Below are positions 1-9,484 of a DNA stretch of 64,000 nucleotides, in pieces. Within the stretch, counting starts at the first letter, position 1. Every line of letters starts with the position of its first letter. This DNA comes from Fodinibacter sp963695175 (GTDB lineage: Bacteria; Actinomycetota; Actinomycetes; Actinomycetales; Dermatophilaceae): positions 62,001 through 126,000 of the forward strand of contig CAVOGG010000011.1 of the NCBI GenBank assembly GCA_963695175.1. Direction: 5' to 3'. A program made the translations under genes and the position numbers. The notes beneath the pieces were generated by a model, which saw only the letters and a program-made list of their open reading frames with translations, was not told the origin of the DNA and did not search any database.

Positions 1-138
1 GGTGCGGTTCTGCCCGACCCGCCGGCCGACAACCGTAGGCACGTCGCACGAAGTTCGTGGGGTGGGGGCCGAGGTGAGGCCGGGCCGGCGGTCGACAAAG
101 GTGAAGAACGGTAGACGAGGGTGGACAGCGGTCGAACG

Positions 139-166
139 GGGAATCCGAGGGGGCGTCCCGGGCGTT
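139..166 (+). promoter_or_regulatory. Candidate SigR/SigH-type promoter upstream of the PAC2 gene
   Basis: GGGAAT at 139-144 is followed after 19 nt by GTT at 164-166. This resembles the GGGAAT-N16-20-GTT promoter of thiol-stress sigma factors (SigR in Streptomyces, SigH in mycobacteria). The GTT lies 38 nt before the GTG start of the PAC2 gene. Positions 1-138 hold no supportable gene. The motif is short, so chance is possible. Confidence 0.3.
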
Positions 167-203
167 CAGGGGGTACACGCTCCACCCGTGAAAGGCTTGT
201 GCC

Positions 204-1121
204 GTGCAGAACCCCTCAGCTCTCTACCGTTTCGAGACCGACGCCGATCTCACCCTGCCCCGGCCGGGTGTGCTCATCGTGGCTCTCGGCGCCTTCATCG
301 ATGCCGGCCAGATCCAGTCGGTCCTGGGTGGACACCTGCTCGAGACCGGCGACCCCGAGGTCGTCGCATCCTTCGACATCGACCAGCTGCTCGACTACCG
401 CGGCCGCCGCCCGGCCATGATCTTCGACACCAACCGGTGGGTGGAGTACGACGACCCGGCGATGCTGCTGCACCGCCTCACCGACCGCGACGGGCAGACC
501 TACTACCTGCTCACCGGCCCGGAGCCCGACTTCCAGTGGGAGCGCGTCGTCGAGGCGGTCCGCGAGCTCGTCGTCGCGCTGGGCGTCACGCTGGTCGTGC
601 ACACGCACGGCATCCCGATGGGCGTGCCGCACACCCGCCCGGTGGGGATGACCGCCCACGCCACCAACGCCGCGCTGATCGGTGACGCCGCGTCGCCGTT
701 CGGTCGGGTGCAGGTGCCCGGTTCGATCGGCGCCCTGCTCGAGCTGCGGCTCGGCGAGGCCGGCCACGACGCCGTCGGGTTCGCGATCCACGTGCCGCAC
801 TACCTCGCCGGCTCCGAGTGGGCCGAGGGCGCGCTCGCGTCGCTCAACGCCATCGTCGACGTCACCGGGCTCAACCTGCCCAACGACGACCTCGTGATGC
901 GGGCCCGCGCCAACCAGCAGGCCATCGCGGCCGAGGTCGACGGCAACGACGAGGCCCGCGCGGTCGTCACGGCCCTGGAGCAGCAGTACGACACCTACCT
1001 CGAGGGCCGTCAGCGGCCGAGCCTGCTCGCCACCGAGGCGTCGCAGCTCCCCTCGGCCGACGAGCTCGGTGAGGACTTCGAGAACTTCCTGCGCGCCGTG
1101 AACGACGACGACCAGGCCTGA
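204..1121 (+). CDS. PAC2 family protein (proteasome assembly chaperone-like)
   Basis: A 305-residue soluble protein of the PAC2 family. The family is named after a eukaryotic proteasome assembly chaperone; in actinobacteria its exact role is not established. The N-terminus (RPGVLIVALGAFIDAGQ, about residues 21-37) and the HGIPMGVPHTRP segment near residue 135 are typical of actinobacterial members, which usually run about 280-310 residues. The C-terminus is acidic. The chosen start is the GTG that gives MQNPSALYRF; no longer form has a better ribosome site. The gene is monocistronic and converges on the DNA polymerase gene, with a palindromic repeat between them. Family assignment is confident; function is not. 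Confidence 0.85.
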   Translation: MQNPSALYRFETDADLTLPRPGVLIVALGAFIDAGQIQSVLGGHLLETGDPEVVASFDIDQLLDYRGRRPAMIFDTNRWVEYDDPAMLLHRLTDRDGQTYYLLTGPEPDFQWERVVEAVRELVVALGVTLVVHTHGIPMGVPHTRPVGMTAHATNAALIGDAASPFGRVQVPGSIGALLELRLGEAGHDAVGFAIHVPHYLAGSEWAEGALASLNAIVDVTGLNLPNDDLVMRARANQQAIAAEVDGNDEARAVVTALEQQYDTYLEGRQRPSLLATEASQLPSADELGEDFENFLRAVNDDDQA

Positions 1122-1123
1122 CC

Positions 1124-1200
1124 CTCAACTTTCTCGCCCGATGCGGGAACCTTCACCTCGGCCCCGGAAGCGTTCCGCTGCGCTGGTGAAGGTTCCCGTG
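1124..1200. repeat. Nested palindromic repeat, copy A
   Basis: A perfect 14-bp inverted repeat, CGGGAACCTTCACC (1144-1157) against GGTGAAGGTTCCCG (1185-1198), encloses a smaller hairpin CGGAA-GCG-TTCCG (1165-1177). The left flank AACTTTCTCGCCCG (about 1127-1140) matches the terminal sequence of a second copy at 46206-46302. The right terminus is degraded here. It lies between convergent stop codons (PAC2 at 1121, polymerase at 1228), so it can act as a bidirectional terminator. It may also be a REP- or MITE-like element. Confidence 0.75.
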
Positions 1201-1227
1201 TGAAGCCGCGGGAAGAGCGGCCCGAGC

Positions 1228-2958
1228 TCAGTCCTTGGCGTCCGACCAGCGGGCGATGACCGAGGTGTCGGCGACGAACCGCACCGGTGCGCCCCCGGCC
1301 CACCGCCTCGCGGCGTCGTCGAGCGCCCGGTCGACCCGCGACGCCACCTCGGCGGCGTGCTCGGCCGGCGCGTGCACGAGCAGCTCGTCGTGCAGGCACA
1401 GCACCACCTGCGCCCCCAGGTCACGGGTGGTCGCGCGCACCGTCGCCGCCCAGGCCTTGAACAGCTCGGCCGCGGCGCCCTGGATGATCGCGTTGCGGGC
1501 GAACCGGCCGCGCGCGGCATCCAGCGCCGGGTCGACACCGACCGGGCTCGCCGCGAGGAACCGACCGGTCGGGATCAGCCGCCCGCCGTACGTGCGCAGC
1601 GGCTCACCTCGCCGCCCCGCGCCGGCCGCCCGCTCGAGCAGCGCCATCGCCACCGGGTAGGCCCGCTCCAGCCCCTTGAGCGCCTCGCCCGCCGCACCGC
1701 TGCGCTGGCCGTACATGGCGGCCAGCACCGCCACCTTGGCCACCGGCCGCTCCACACCGAGCCGCTGCGCCACCGGTGCGTAGAGGTCGTCGGCCCGGGT
1801 GGCGGCGGCGAACGCCGTGTCGCCGGAGACCACGGCCAGCACCCGAGGTTCGATCTGCCCGAGGTCGGCGCGCACGAACACGTGGCCCTCGTGCGCGGCG
1901 ACGCCCGGGCGCAGCACGGTCGGCAGGTTGTGCAGGCCGTTCTCGGCGGTCATCCGGCCGGCCGCACCGTCGCAGGCCGTCCACCTCCCGCGCAGCCGGT
2001 CGTCGGGGCCGACGTGCGCGTCGAGCCACCGGTAGCCGTACGTCGTGGCGATCCGCTCGTCGCGGCGCCAGTCGAGCAGGGCGTCGACCACCGGGTGGAC
2101 TGTGCGGTAGGGCTCGAGCACCCACTTGCGGGTGTTCGGCACGTCGACGCCCACGGCGTTGAGCATCTCGAGCACCTGGGCCGGGTTGCGCAGGTCGGTC
2201 GACTCCCGGCCGGGCACGTGACACAGCACGAGGGCGTCGCGGGCGCGACGGGTGGCCAGCTCCTCGGCGTCCGTCGTCGGCCTCGGCCCGACCGCGTCGG
2301 CGAGCAGCTGCTCGGTGCGCACCCGGTCGATCGGCAGCCCGTCCCTCCGCAGCTCGAGGCACATCACCGCCGCCGCCGACTCCGAGAGCACCGTGCCGAC
2401 CAGGCGCACCGAGGTCGCCGCCGCCGCGTCGTGCTGGAGGTGGGCGGTCTCGAGCGTCGCCTCGGCCCAGGCGCGCAGGTGGTCGGGGTCGCGCAGCCAC
2501 TCCTCGTGGTCGCCGCGCAGGTGCCCGGCGGCGTCGACGAGCGTGTCTGCACCGGTGGGCGGCGCGTCCGCGGCGAACTCGAACAGGTCACCGGTCGGGG
2601 GAGCGGGCACGTCCTCGACCGGGATGCCGTGTGCCACCGCCCAGCACTGGCCGGCGGTCGCGCTCCACCCGCCGTGGAGGAGCCGGTGGGCCTCGGCGAC
2701 GTCCCAGGCCCTGGTGACCGGAACCCCGGCATCCACGAGGGGGGCGGCCGCCGCCTCGGCGGACCACCACACCCAGCGGGGGGAGCGGTCGGCCTCGAGC
2801 CGGCGGGCGGCCTCGACGACCTCCGCGAGCGGGCCGGTCCGGCATCGGCCCTCGTGGAGGAGCGCGGCGCACCGCTCGCCGTGGCCCGGGGGCGTGACGG
2901 CGAGCACCGCGACGTCACCGGGGATCATGGCGAGCAGCGTAGGCGCGCGGTCCGTCAC
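1228..2958 (-). CDS. Family A DNA polymerase (3'-5' exonuclease/polymerase type, no 5' nuclease)
   Basis: A 576-residue polymerase I-like protein, shorter than canonical PolA (about 900) because the 5' nuclease is absent. The C-terminal half carries the family A motifs: motif A as DLGQIEPR near residue 363, motif B around KVAVLAAMYGQ near residue 413, and motif C as LHDELLVH with the HDE at about 523-525. The first 200 residues correspond to the exonuclease domain, but its catalytic acidic motifs are not obvious. Such proteins are widespread in actinobacteria beside a full PolA and are annotated bifunctional 3'-5' exonuclease/DNA polymerase; the role is presumably accessory repair or gap filling. 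The start is GTG at 2958; an in-frame ATG eleven codons in is an alternative. Confidence 0.85.
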   Translation of the reverse strand: MTDRAPTLLAMIPGDVAVLAVTPPGHGERCAALLHEGRCRTGPLAEVVEAARRLEADRSPRWVWWSAEAAAAPLVDAGVPVTRAWDVAEAHRLLHGGWSATAGQCWAVAHGIPVEDVPAPPTGDLFEFAADAPPTGADTLVDAAGHLRGDHEEWLRDPDHLRAWAEATLETAHLQHDAAAATSVRLVGTVLSESAAAVMCLELRRDGLPIDRVRTEQLLADAVGPRPTTDAEELATRRARDALVLCHVPGRESTDLRNPAQVLEMLNAVGVDVPNTRKWVLEPYRTVHPVVDALLDWRRDERIATTYGYRWLDAHVGPDDRLRGRWTACDGAAGRMTAENGLHNLPTVLRPGVAAHEGHVFVRADLGQIEPRVLAVVSGDTAFAAATRADDLYAPVAQRLGVERPVAKVAVLAAMYGQRSGAAGEALKGLERAYPVAMALLERAAGAGRRGEPLRTYGGRLIPTGRFLAASPVGVDPALDAARGRFARNAIIQGAAAELFKAWAATVRATTRDLGAQVVLCLHDELLVHAPAEHAAEVASRVDRALDDAARRWAGGAPVRFVADTSVIARWSDAKD

Positions 2959-3057
2959 CGCTGGTCACGCCCGGCCGGAACGCGCCCGTGACGTGGCAGG
3001 ATGACGAGACGACGAGGGGGCCGCACGGGCCACCGTCAACGGTCCGAGGAGGACGAC

Positions 3058-3822
3058 GTGGAGTTTCTCGGCATCGGTGGGGGCCGCACGGGGCAGGCGG
3101 TCCAGGACGTCCGTGGCGCCCTCGCGCAGGCTGAGGCCGGCCCGCGCGACGAGGGAGTGCTCGGCAACCAGGCGACCCGGTTGGTCCAGAACATCCTCGA
3201 CCTCGGCATCGACGGCAAGGGCTTCTTCCACTCCGCCGACCGGGTGGCTGAGCGCGCGCTCGCGGACCACCGCGACCCGGAGGCGGCCATCGACGCGATC
3301 GTGCGCCAGCACGTCGGGCTCGGCGCGGCATCCGGCTTCGTCACCAGCGTCGGCGGGTTCATCACACTGCCGCTCGCACTGCCGACCAACGTGCTGGGCT
3401 TCTACCTGATCGCCACCCGGATGACGGCCGCGATCGCCAAGGTGCGTGGCTACGACCTGCGCCAGGAGGAGATCCGCACCGCCGTGCTGCTCACCCTCGT
3501 CGGCGCGGACGCCGACGACCTGCTCAAGAAGGCCGGGATGGCGTCACCCGGCGGCACGCTCAGCAACCTCGCGGCCCAGCGCCTCCCCGGCCCGGCGATG
3601 ATGGTCATCCAGAAGGGCGTCGGCTTCCGGCTGCTCGCGACCGCCGGCAAGAACATGTTCGTGCGGCTGGGCAAGATCGTGCCGATCGTCGGTGGTGTCA
3701 TCGGTGCCGGGCTCGACGGGTTCATGCAGCACCGGGTCGCCGTCAGCGCCAAGCGTGAGTTCCCGACCGTCCGACCCGAGGTGACGGCACCGACCACCTC
3801 GGCGCAGGTCGGCCCCGCCTGA
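3058..3822 (+). CDS. EcsC family protein
   Basis: 254 residues from the GTG at 3058, which sits a few nt behind a good Shine-Dalgarno (GAGGAGG). A longer in-frame start at 3001 lacks one and adds an arginine-rich stretch that looks non-coding. The protein matches the EcsC family (named for the third gene of the Bacillus ecs ABC transporter locus). It has a Gly/Pro-rich hydrophobic segment at about residues 85-125 (ASGFVTSVGGFITLPLALPT) and a second at about 205-220 (IVPIVGGVIGAGLDG). These may be membrane-associating helices. No enzymatic motif is visible. It is divergent from the polymerase gene and codirectional with the next gene. Biochemical function is unknown. Confidence 0.8.
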   Translation: MEFLGIGGGRTGQAVQDVRGALAQAEAGPRDEGVLGNQATRLVQNILDLGIDGKGFFHSADRVAERALADHRDPEAAIDAIVRQHVGLGAASGFVTSVGGFITLPLALPTNVLGFYLIATRMTAAIAKVRGYDLRQEEIRTAVLLTLVGADADDLLKKAGMASPGGTLSNLAAQRLPGPAMMVIQKGVGFRLLATAGKNMFVRLGKIVPIVGGVIGAGLDGFMQHRVAVSAKREFPTVRPEVTAPTTSAQVGPA

Positions 3823-3903
3823 GGGAACGGGAATCTCCCCTCGCACGTCGTTCGTTGTGGAACCGGGGCCGCAGGTGCCCCGAGGTGAGCCCAGGAGGAA
3901 CCC

Positions 3904-4407
3904 ATGTCAAGGAACGCCCGTATCGCCTCGGTCGTCGCCGTCGCCCGTGCGGTCCGTCTCGCGGTGCGCCCCGGTGGCCCGTCGATCGGGGAGCGTGCCG
4001 GGGCCGTGCCTCGCATGGTCCGGGCGACGTTCAGCGGCGAGTACGTCGGGGTGTCCAAGGGCCGGCTGATGCTGATGCTGGCCGCCGCGGGCTACCTGGT
4101 CTCGCCCCTCGACCTCATCCCCGAGGCCGTCCTGCCCATCATCGGCCTGGCCGACGACGCGCTCGTGCTCAGCTGGCTGGCCACCAAGCTGGTCGAGGAG
4201 ACCGAGGCCTTCCTGGCGTGGGAGAAGGGCACCATGGGCGCGCCGGCCGGCTCGACCGGCGGTGGCTCCAGCGGTGTTGGTGGTTCCGGTGGCGGTGCCT
4301 ACCCCGGCGGGGCTGGCGGGAACGGCGCCAGCGGTGCGTCCGGTGCGCCGAACGGGTCGACCCGCCCGGCCGCGGCACAGACCGTGCCCGGCGACGTCGT
4401 GCACTGA
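3904..4407 (+). CDS. YkvA family (DUF1232) membrane protein
   Basis: 167 residues. The DUF1232 core spans about residues 45-90, with the signature YLVSPLDLIPE followed by a hydrophobic helix and IIGLADDALVL. DUF1232 proteins are small, probably membrane-embedded, and of unknown function. The last 60 residues are a low-complexity Gly/Ser tail (GGGSSGVGGSGGGAYPGG-type), likely disordered. The start ATG follows AGGAGGAACCC at good spacing. It lies 81 nt behind the EcsC gene and may be cotranscribed with it. Confidence 0.85.
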   Translation: MSRNARIASVVAVARAVRLAVRPGGPSIGERAGAVPRMVRATFSGEYVGVSKGRLMLMLAAAGYLVSPLDLIPEAVLPIIGLADDALVLSWLATKLVEETEAFLAWEKGTMGAPAGSTGGGSSGVGGSGGGAYPGGAGGNGASGASGAPNGSTRPAAAQTVPGDVVH

Positions 4408-4491
4408 CCTGCTGACTGCGCTGACTGCTGACTCGCTGACCTGCCGAGCCGCTCAGCGACAGACCTGCTGAGCCGCTGACGGGCGGCTGGC

Positions 4492-4536
4492 AGCCGTCGT
4501 CCACAGGCGCCCAGACCGCGAGCCGTCGTCCACAGG
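4492..4536. repeat. Short direct repeat in the spacer after the DUF1232 gene
   Basis: AGCCGTCGTCCACAGG occurs twice with a 29-bp period (4492-4507 and 4521-4536). The preceding bases (4408-4480) are a run of GCTGAC and CTGCTGAC units. The GTCCACAGG part resembles a weak DnaA box (TTGTCCACA), but the match is poor. This fills most of the 178-bp gap before the DUF4192 gene; no gene is seen in it. Confidence 0.6.
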
Positions 4537-4585
4537 AACGACGCCGCCCTGTCGCGGTCGTGACGGCGCCGCCACGGTGGACGCC

Positions 4586-5698
4586 ATGACAGCAGACATC
4601 ACGCTCCGAGGCCCCGGCGACGTCGTCGCGATCCTGCCCTACCAGCTCGGGTACCACCCGCACGACAGCGCCGTCGTCATCTCCCTGCGGGGGAAACGGG
4701 TGGGCCTGGTCGCCCGCGCCGACCTGCCGCCGGAGAAGTTCGTCGACGAGGTCGTGTCCTCGCTCCTGGGGCCGTTGGTCCGGGACGGGGCCACCTCGGT
4801 CATCGTCGTCGGGTACGAGGACGAACCCGACGCCAGCCAGCCCCTGCTCGTCGCCCTGGTCGAGCAGCTCGAGCGGGCCGGCATCGACGTCGTCGACGTC
4901 GCCGTGGTCCGCGACGGGCGTCGGTACTCGCCGATCTGCTCCGAGCGGTGCTGCCCTCCGGAGGGCGTCGCGCTTCCGGACCCCGCCGACGTGCCCGGGG
5001 TGGCCGAGTACGTCGCCCTGGGGCGCTCGCCGCTGCGGTCGCGCGGCGCCGTGGAGGAGCTGGTCGCGCCAGAGCCGTGGCGGTGCTTCGGGGTCGAGAA
5101 GGCGGTCGACTCGCGGTCGCGGATGCCGCGTGGTCGCCGACGTTCGGTGGCCGCGTGGAAGGCGGTGCTCGACCCGGGGGAGGCGGGGCGGCGGCCGCCC
5201 GACCGCCGCGTCGTGGCAGACCTGGCACTCGGCCTGGCCGACGTCACCTGGCGCGACGGGCTGATCGCGTGGCTCGTGCCGAGCGTGCTGCCGACCGGCT
5301 CGATCGACGCGAGGGTGATGGCGATGCTGCGGGCGGCCCTGCCGACATGGGGCGGGATGGGGCTGGGTCCGCAGCCGCGAGCGCTGCGGGTCGTGGCCGG
5401 TGCGGGCACCGCGCTGGCCGGGGAGCGAGACGACCTGCTCCATCGCCTGCTGGCCCTGTGCCGGTCCGTGCCGGACGAGTGCCCCGACGAGGCGGCACAC
5501 GTGTGCACCGTGGCGGCACACGTGGCCTGGGTCGATGGCGACGGAGCCATCGCGCGGGCGGCCGTCGACCGAGCCCTGCGACTGGCTCCCGACTACCGCC
5601 TGGCCCAGCTGCTCGAGCGCCTCGTCGAGACAGGGCTGCGGCTGCCACCCGTGAGCGGCGAGAGGCAGCCGGCGGGGGGCCTGGGACAGGCCGGCTGA
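4586..5698 (+). CDS. DUF4192 family protein
   Basis: 370 residues from ATG 4586, which has GGTGGA just upstream; a GTG three codons earlier is possible but would cover that site. The N-terminus (LRGPGDVVAILPYQLGYHPHDSAV, given here only as a family landmark) is the standard opening of DUF4192 proteins, which are restricted to actinobacteria and have no assigned function. The C-terminal part (about residues 260-360) is Ala/Leu-rich and helical, resembling a TPR-like fold (DECPDEAAHVCTVAAHVAWV, then DRALRLAPDYRLAQLL). No signal peptide or membrane helix is visible. The gene is monocistronic, 190 nt before metX and its riboswitch. Confidence 0.85.
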   Translation: MTADITLRGPGDVVAILPYQLGYHPHDSAVVISLRGKRVGLVARADLPPEKFVDEVVSSLLGPLVRDGATSVIVVGYEDEPDASQPLLVALVEQLERAGIDVVDVAVVRDGRRYSPICSERCCPPEGVALPDPADVPGVAEYVALGRSPLRSRGAVEELVAPEPWRCFGVEKAVDSRSRMPRGRRRSVAAWKAVLDPGEAGRRPPDRRVVADLALGLADVTWRDGLIAWLVPSVLPTGSIDARVMAMLRAALPTWGGMGLGPQPRALRVVAGAGTALAGERDDLLHRLLALCRSVPDECPDEAAHVCTVAAHVAWVDGDGAIARAAVDRALRLAPDYRLAQLLERLVETGLRLPPVSGERQPAGGLGQAG

Positions 5699-5760
5699 CG
5701 CCTCTGCTCGGCACTCGGAACGCCTCCCGTGGCGCGTGGTGGCGCGGGTAGCATGGATGC

Positions 5761-5880
5761 CGGTCATGAGTCCCAGCGCCAAACCCCGGTTTGCTGGGCG
5801 GCAACCCTCCTCGCGGTGGGGTGCCCCGGGTGATGACCTGGCCGCACCGCACGGTGTGGCAAGCGCGAGCACGAGGAGTT
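5761..5880 (+). promoter_or_regulatory. SAM-IV-type riboswitch in the metX leader
   Basis: The leader contains GGTCATGAG (5762-5770), a GGCAACCCTCC core, GGGGTGCCCCGGGTGATGACC (its ATGACC at 833-838 of this kilobase pairs with GGTCAT at 5762-5767 to close the junction) and a downstream hairpin CCGCACCGCACGGTGTGG for the pseudoknot. This order matches the actinobacterial SAM-IV riboswitch, which binds S-adenosylmethionine and shuts off sulfur-amino-acid genes. The metX ATG follows AGGAG a few nt downstream, so control may be translational. A TAGCAT at 5749-5754 is a candidate -10. Confidence 0.85.
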
Positions 5881-5887
5881 TCCTGTC

Positions 5888-7018
5888 ATGACGGCCACCC
5901 AGACGAGGTCGACCGCAGCGGTCTGGCGTCCCGGTGACCCCGTCGGCGACCGCCGGTTCGCCGCGATCGGGCCCCTCGCCCTCGAGCGCGGCGGCGAGCT
6001 GCCCGACGTGACCGTCGCGTACGAGACGTGGGGCACGCTGTCGCCGTCCGGGGACAACGCCGTGCTCGTCGAGCACGCCCTCACCGGTGACTCCCACGTC
6101 GTCGGCGACTCCGGGCCGGGACACGCGTCGCCCGGCTGGTGGCCGGGGCTGATCGGCCCCGGGGCACCCCTCGACACCGACCACCTGTTCGTCGTCGCCA
6201 GCAACGTGCTCGGCGGCTGCCAGGGCACCACCGGGCCGGCATCGGCCGACCCGGGCGGGCGTCCCTGGGGTGGCCGGTTCCCGTTCATCACCGTCCGCGA
6301 CCAGGTGGCGGCCGAGGTCGCGCTCGCCGACGCGCTCGGCATCCGGCGGTGGCACTGCGTGCTCGGTGGGTCGATGGGCGGCATGCGGGTGCTCGAGTGG
6401 GTGGCGGGCCACCCGGACCGCGTCGAGCGCGCGCTCGTGCTCGCCTCCACGCCGTACGCCACTGCCGACCAGGTGGCGTGGTGCCAGCCGCAGCTGCTCG
6501 CCATCCGGTCCGACCCGGCGTACCGCGGTGGCGACTACTACGGCCACGACGAGTGGCCGCTCACCGGCATGGGCATCGCACGGCGGATCGCGCACACGAC
6601 CTACCGCCACGAGGCCGAGCTCGACGACCGCTTCGGCCGCAGGCCCCGCGTCGGCGAGGACCCGCTCGGGGGAGGCGGGCGCTACGACGTCGAGAGCTAC
6701 CTCGACCACCACGCCGCGAAGCTCGCGCGCCGTTTCGACCCGAACAGCTATGTCGTGCTGACCGAGGCGATGAACAGCCATGACGTGGGTCGCGGTCGCG
6801 GCGGGCTCTCGGCCGCCCTGGCCGGGTACGCCGGCTCGCTGCACGTCGCCGGGGTGAGCTCTGATCGCCTCTACCCGCTGCGCCTGTCCGAGGAGATCGC
6901 GGCTGCCTACGAGGGGTCCGTGCTGTCGGTCATCGACTCCGCGCACGGCCACGACGGCTTCCTCATCGAGACCGAGCAGGTGGGCGTCGTCATCGACCGC
7001 GCGCTGGGCGAGGGCTGA
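5888..7018 (+). CDS. metX: Homoserine O-acetyltransferase
   Basis: 376 residues, an alpha/beta-hydrolase fold enzyme that acetylates L-homoserine with acetyl-CoA, the committed step of transsulfuration-free methionine synthesis. The nucleophile elbow GGSMGGMRVLEW (about residues 160-171) holds the catalytic Ser. The Asp and His are expected in the C-terminal SSDRLYPLRLSEE and SAHGHDGFL segments, both present. Length is normal. The usual partner metY (O-acetylhomoserine sulfhydrylase) is not in this window. Expression is very likely controlled by the SAM-IV-type riboswitch directly upstream. Confidence 0.97.
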   Translation: MTATQTRSTAAVWRPGDPVGDRRFAAIGPLALERGGELPDVTVAYETWGTLSPSGDNAVLVEHALTGDSHVVGDSGPGHASPGWWPGLIGPGAPLDTDHLFVVASNVLGGCQGTTGPASADPGGRPWGGRFPFITVRDQVAAEVALADALGIRRWHCVLGGSMGGMRVLEWVAGHPDRVERALVLASTPYATADQVAWCQPQLLAIRSDPAYRGGDYYGHDEWPLTGMGIARRIAHTTYRHEAELDDRFGRRPRVGEDPLGGGGRYDVESYLDHHAAKLARRFDPNSYVVLTEAMNSHDVGRGRGGLSAALAGYAGSLHVAGVSSDRLYPLRLSEEIAAAYEGSVLSVIDSAHGHDGFLIETEQVGVVIDRALGEG

Positions 7019-7081
7019 CCGGCGCGTCCTGCGGTAGCGTGCGGAACCTAGGCACCACCCGTCTGTCCTCAGGAGGAGATC

Positions 7082-7477
7082 GTGACCATCGTCGTCGGGT
7101 TCGTTCCCACCAAGGAGGGTCGGGCTGCGCTCGCCCGTTCGGTGGAGGAAGCGAAGACGCGCCGATCACGGCTCGTCGTCATCAACTCCAACCGCGGCGG
7201 TCGTGACTTCGACGACGAGACCAGCCAGGCCGCCGAGGCCGAGCTCCAGCGGGTCAAGGACGAGCTGAGCGGTGACGGGCTCGAGCTCGAGGTCCGTCAG
7301 CTGGTGCGCGGCAACGAGCCGGCCGAGGACCTCATCTCGGTGGCCAACGAGACCGACGCCGACCTCATCGTCATCGGCCTGCGCCGCCGCACCCCCGTCG
7401 GCAAGCTGATCCTCGGCTCCAACGCCCAGCGGATCCTGCTCGACGCACCGTGTGCGGTCCTGGCCGTCAAGGGCTGA
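7082..7477 (+). CDS. Universal stress protein, single domain
   Basis: 131 residues with one UspA domain. The C-terminal nucleotide-binding motif is IGLRRRTPVGKLILGSNAQRI (about residues 98-118; Gly-x2-x-x9-Gly-Ser pattern), of the ATP-binding Usp type. The N-terminal strand is TIVVGFVPTKEGRAAL. The GTG start is preceded by AGGAGG at good spacing. A second, tandem Usp protein lies at 46.3 kb. The precise role is unknown; Usp proteins are typically induced by starvation or redox stress. Confidence 0.9.
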   Translation: MTIVVGFVPTKEGRAALARSVEEAKTRRSRLVVINSNRGGRDFDDETSQAAEAELQRVKDELSGDGLELEVRQLVRGNEPAEDLISVANETDADLIVIGLRRRTPVGKLILGSNAQRILLDAPCAVLAVKG

Positions 7478-7580
7478 TCGCGCCAGAGCACTGGTCGTCG
7501 CTGGCCGCGAGGCCCGGGCCCTGATCGGCACCACGGCGTCGATTCGGCCGGGTGATGTGCTCGAACGGCCCTGCGCGTTT

Positions 7581-7586
7581 TATAAT
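7581..7586 (+). promoter_or_regulatory. Consensus -10 element TATAAT upstream of the principal sigma factor gene
   Basis: A perfect TATAAT in a GTTTTATAATGT context stands out in this GC-rich spacer, 140 nt before the sigma factor start. The -35 region (TGCTCG at 7558-7563, 17 bp away) is a poor match to TTGACA. The implied 5' UTR is about 135 nt. No other gene is seen in 7478-7726. Confidence 0.6.
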
Positions 7587-7726
7587 GTCTGTGCGCACCT
7601 CGTCACCACCCCGGCCGAGCACCACCCGGCCCGTCGACACGGTGTCGCACAGGACCTTCCCCGCCGCTTCCGAACGGCCGCCCAGCGCGCCCTCGGAGTG
7701 TGGCCATCCGCGACGAAAGGTAGTCG

Positions 7727-9418
<1,692 letters not shown>

Positions 9419-9439
9419 CCGACAGCCCAGCACGACGAC

Positions 9440-9475
9440 CGGATGCCGCGCCCCCGCCAGGGAGCGCGGCATCCG
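9440..9475 (+). terminator. Hairpin terminator after sigA
   Basis: CGGATGCCGCGC (9440-9451) pairs perfectly with GCGCGGCATCCG (9464-9475) around a 12-nt loop, 22 nt after the sigma factor stop. No U-tract follows, as is common in actinobacteria. Confidence 0.8.
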
Positions 9476-9484
9476 TCGTAGCGG

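Noticed and set aside
2..685. Long plus-strand frame covering the first 685 bases
   Set aside because: Arg/Pro-rich shadow of the PAC2 gene in another frame, without a ribosome site or recognisable domain.
4492..4536. Possible DnaA boxes or replication origin
   Set aside because: GTCCACAGG matches the box poorly, only two copies occur, and no dnaA or dnaN lies nearby.
4169..6952. A 927-codon minus-strand frame
   Set aside because: It is antisense to DUF4192 and metX, both clearly real; composition is typical of shadow frames in high-GC DNA.
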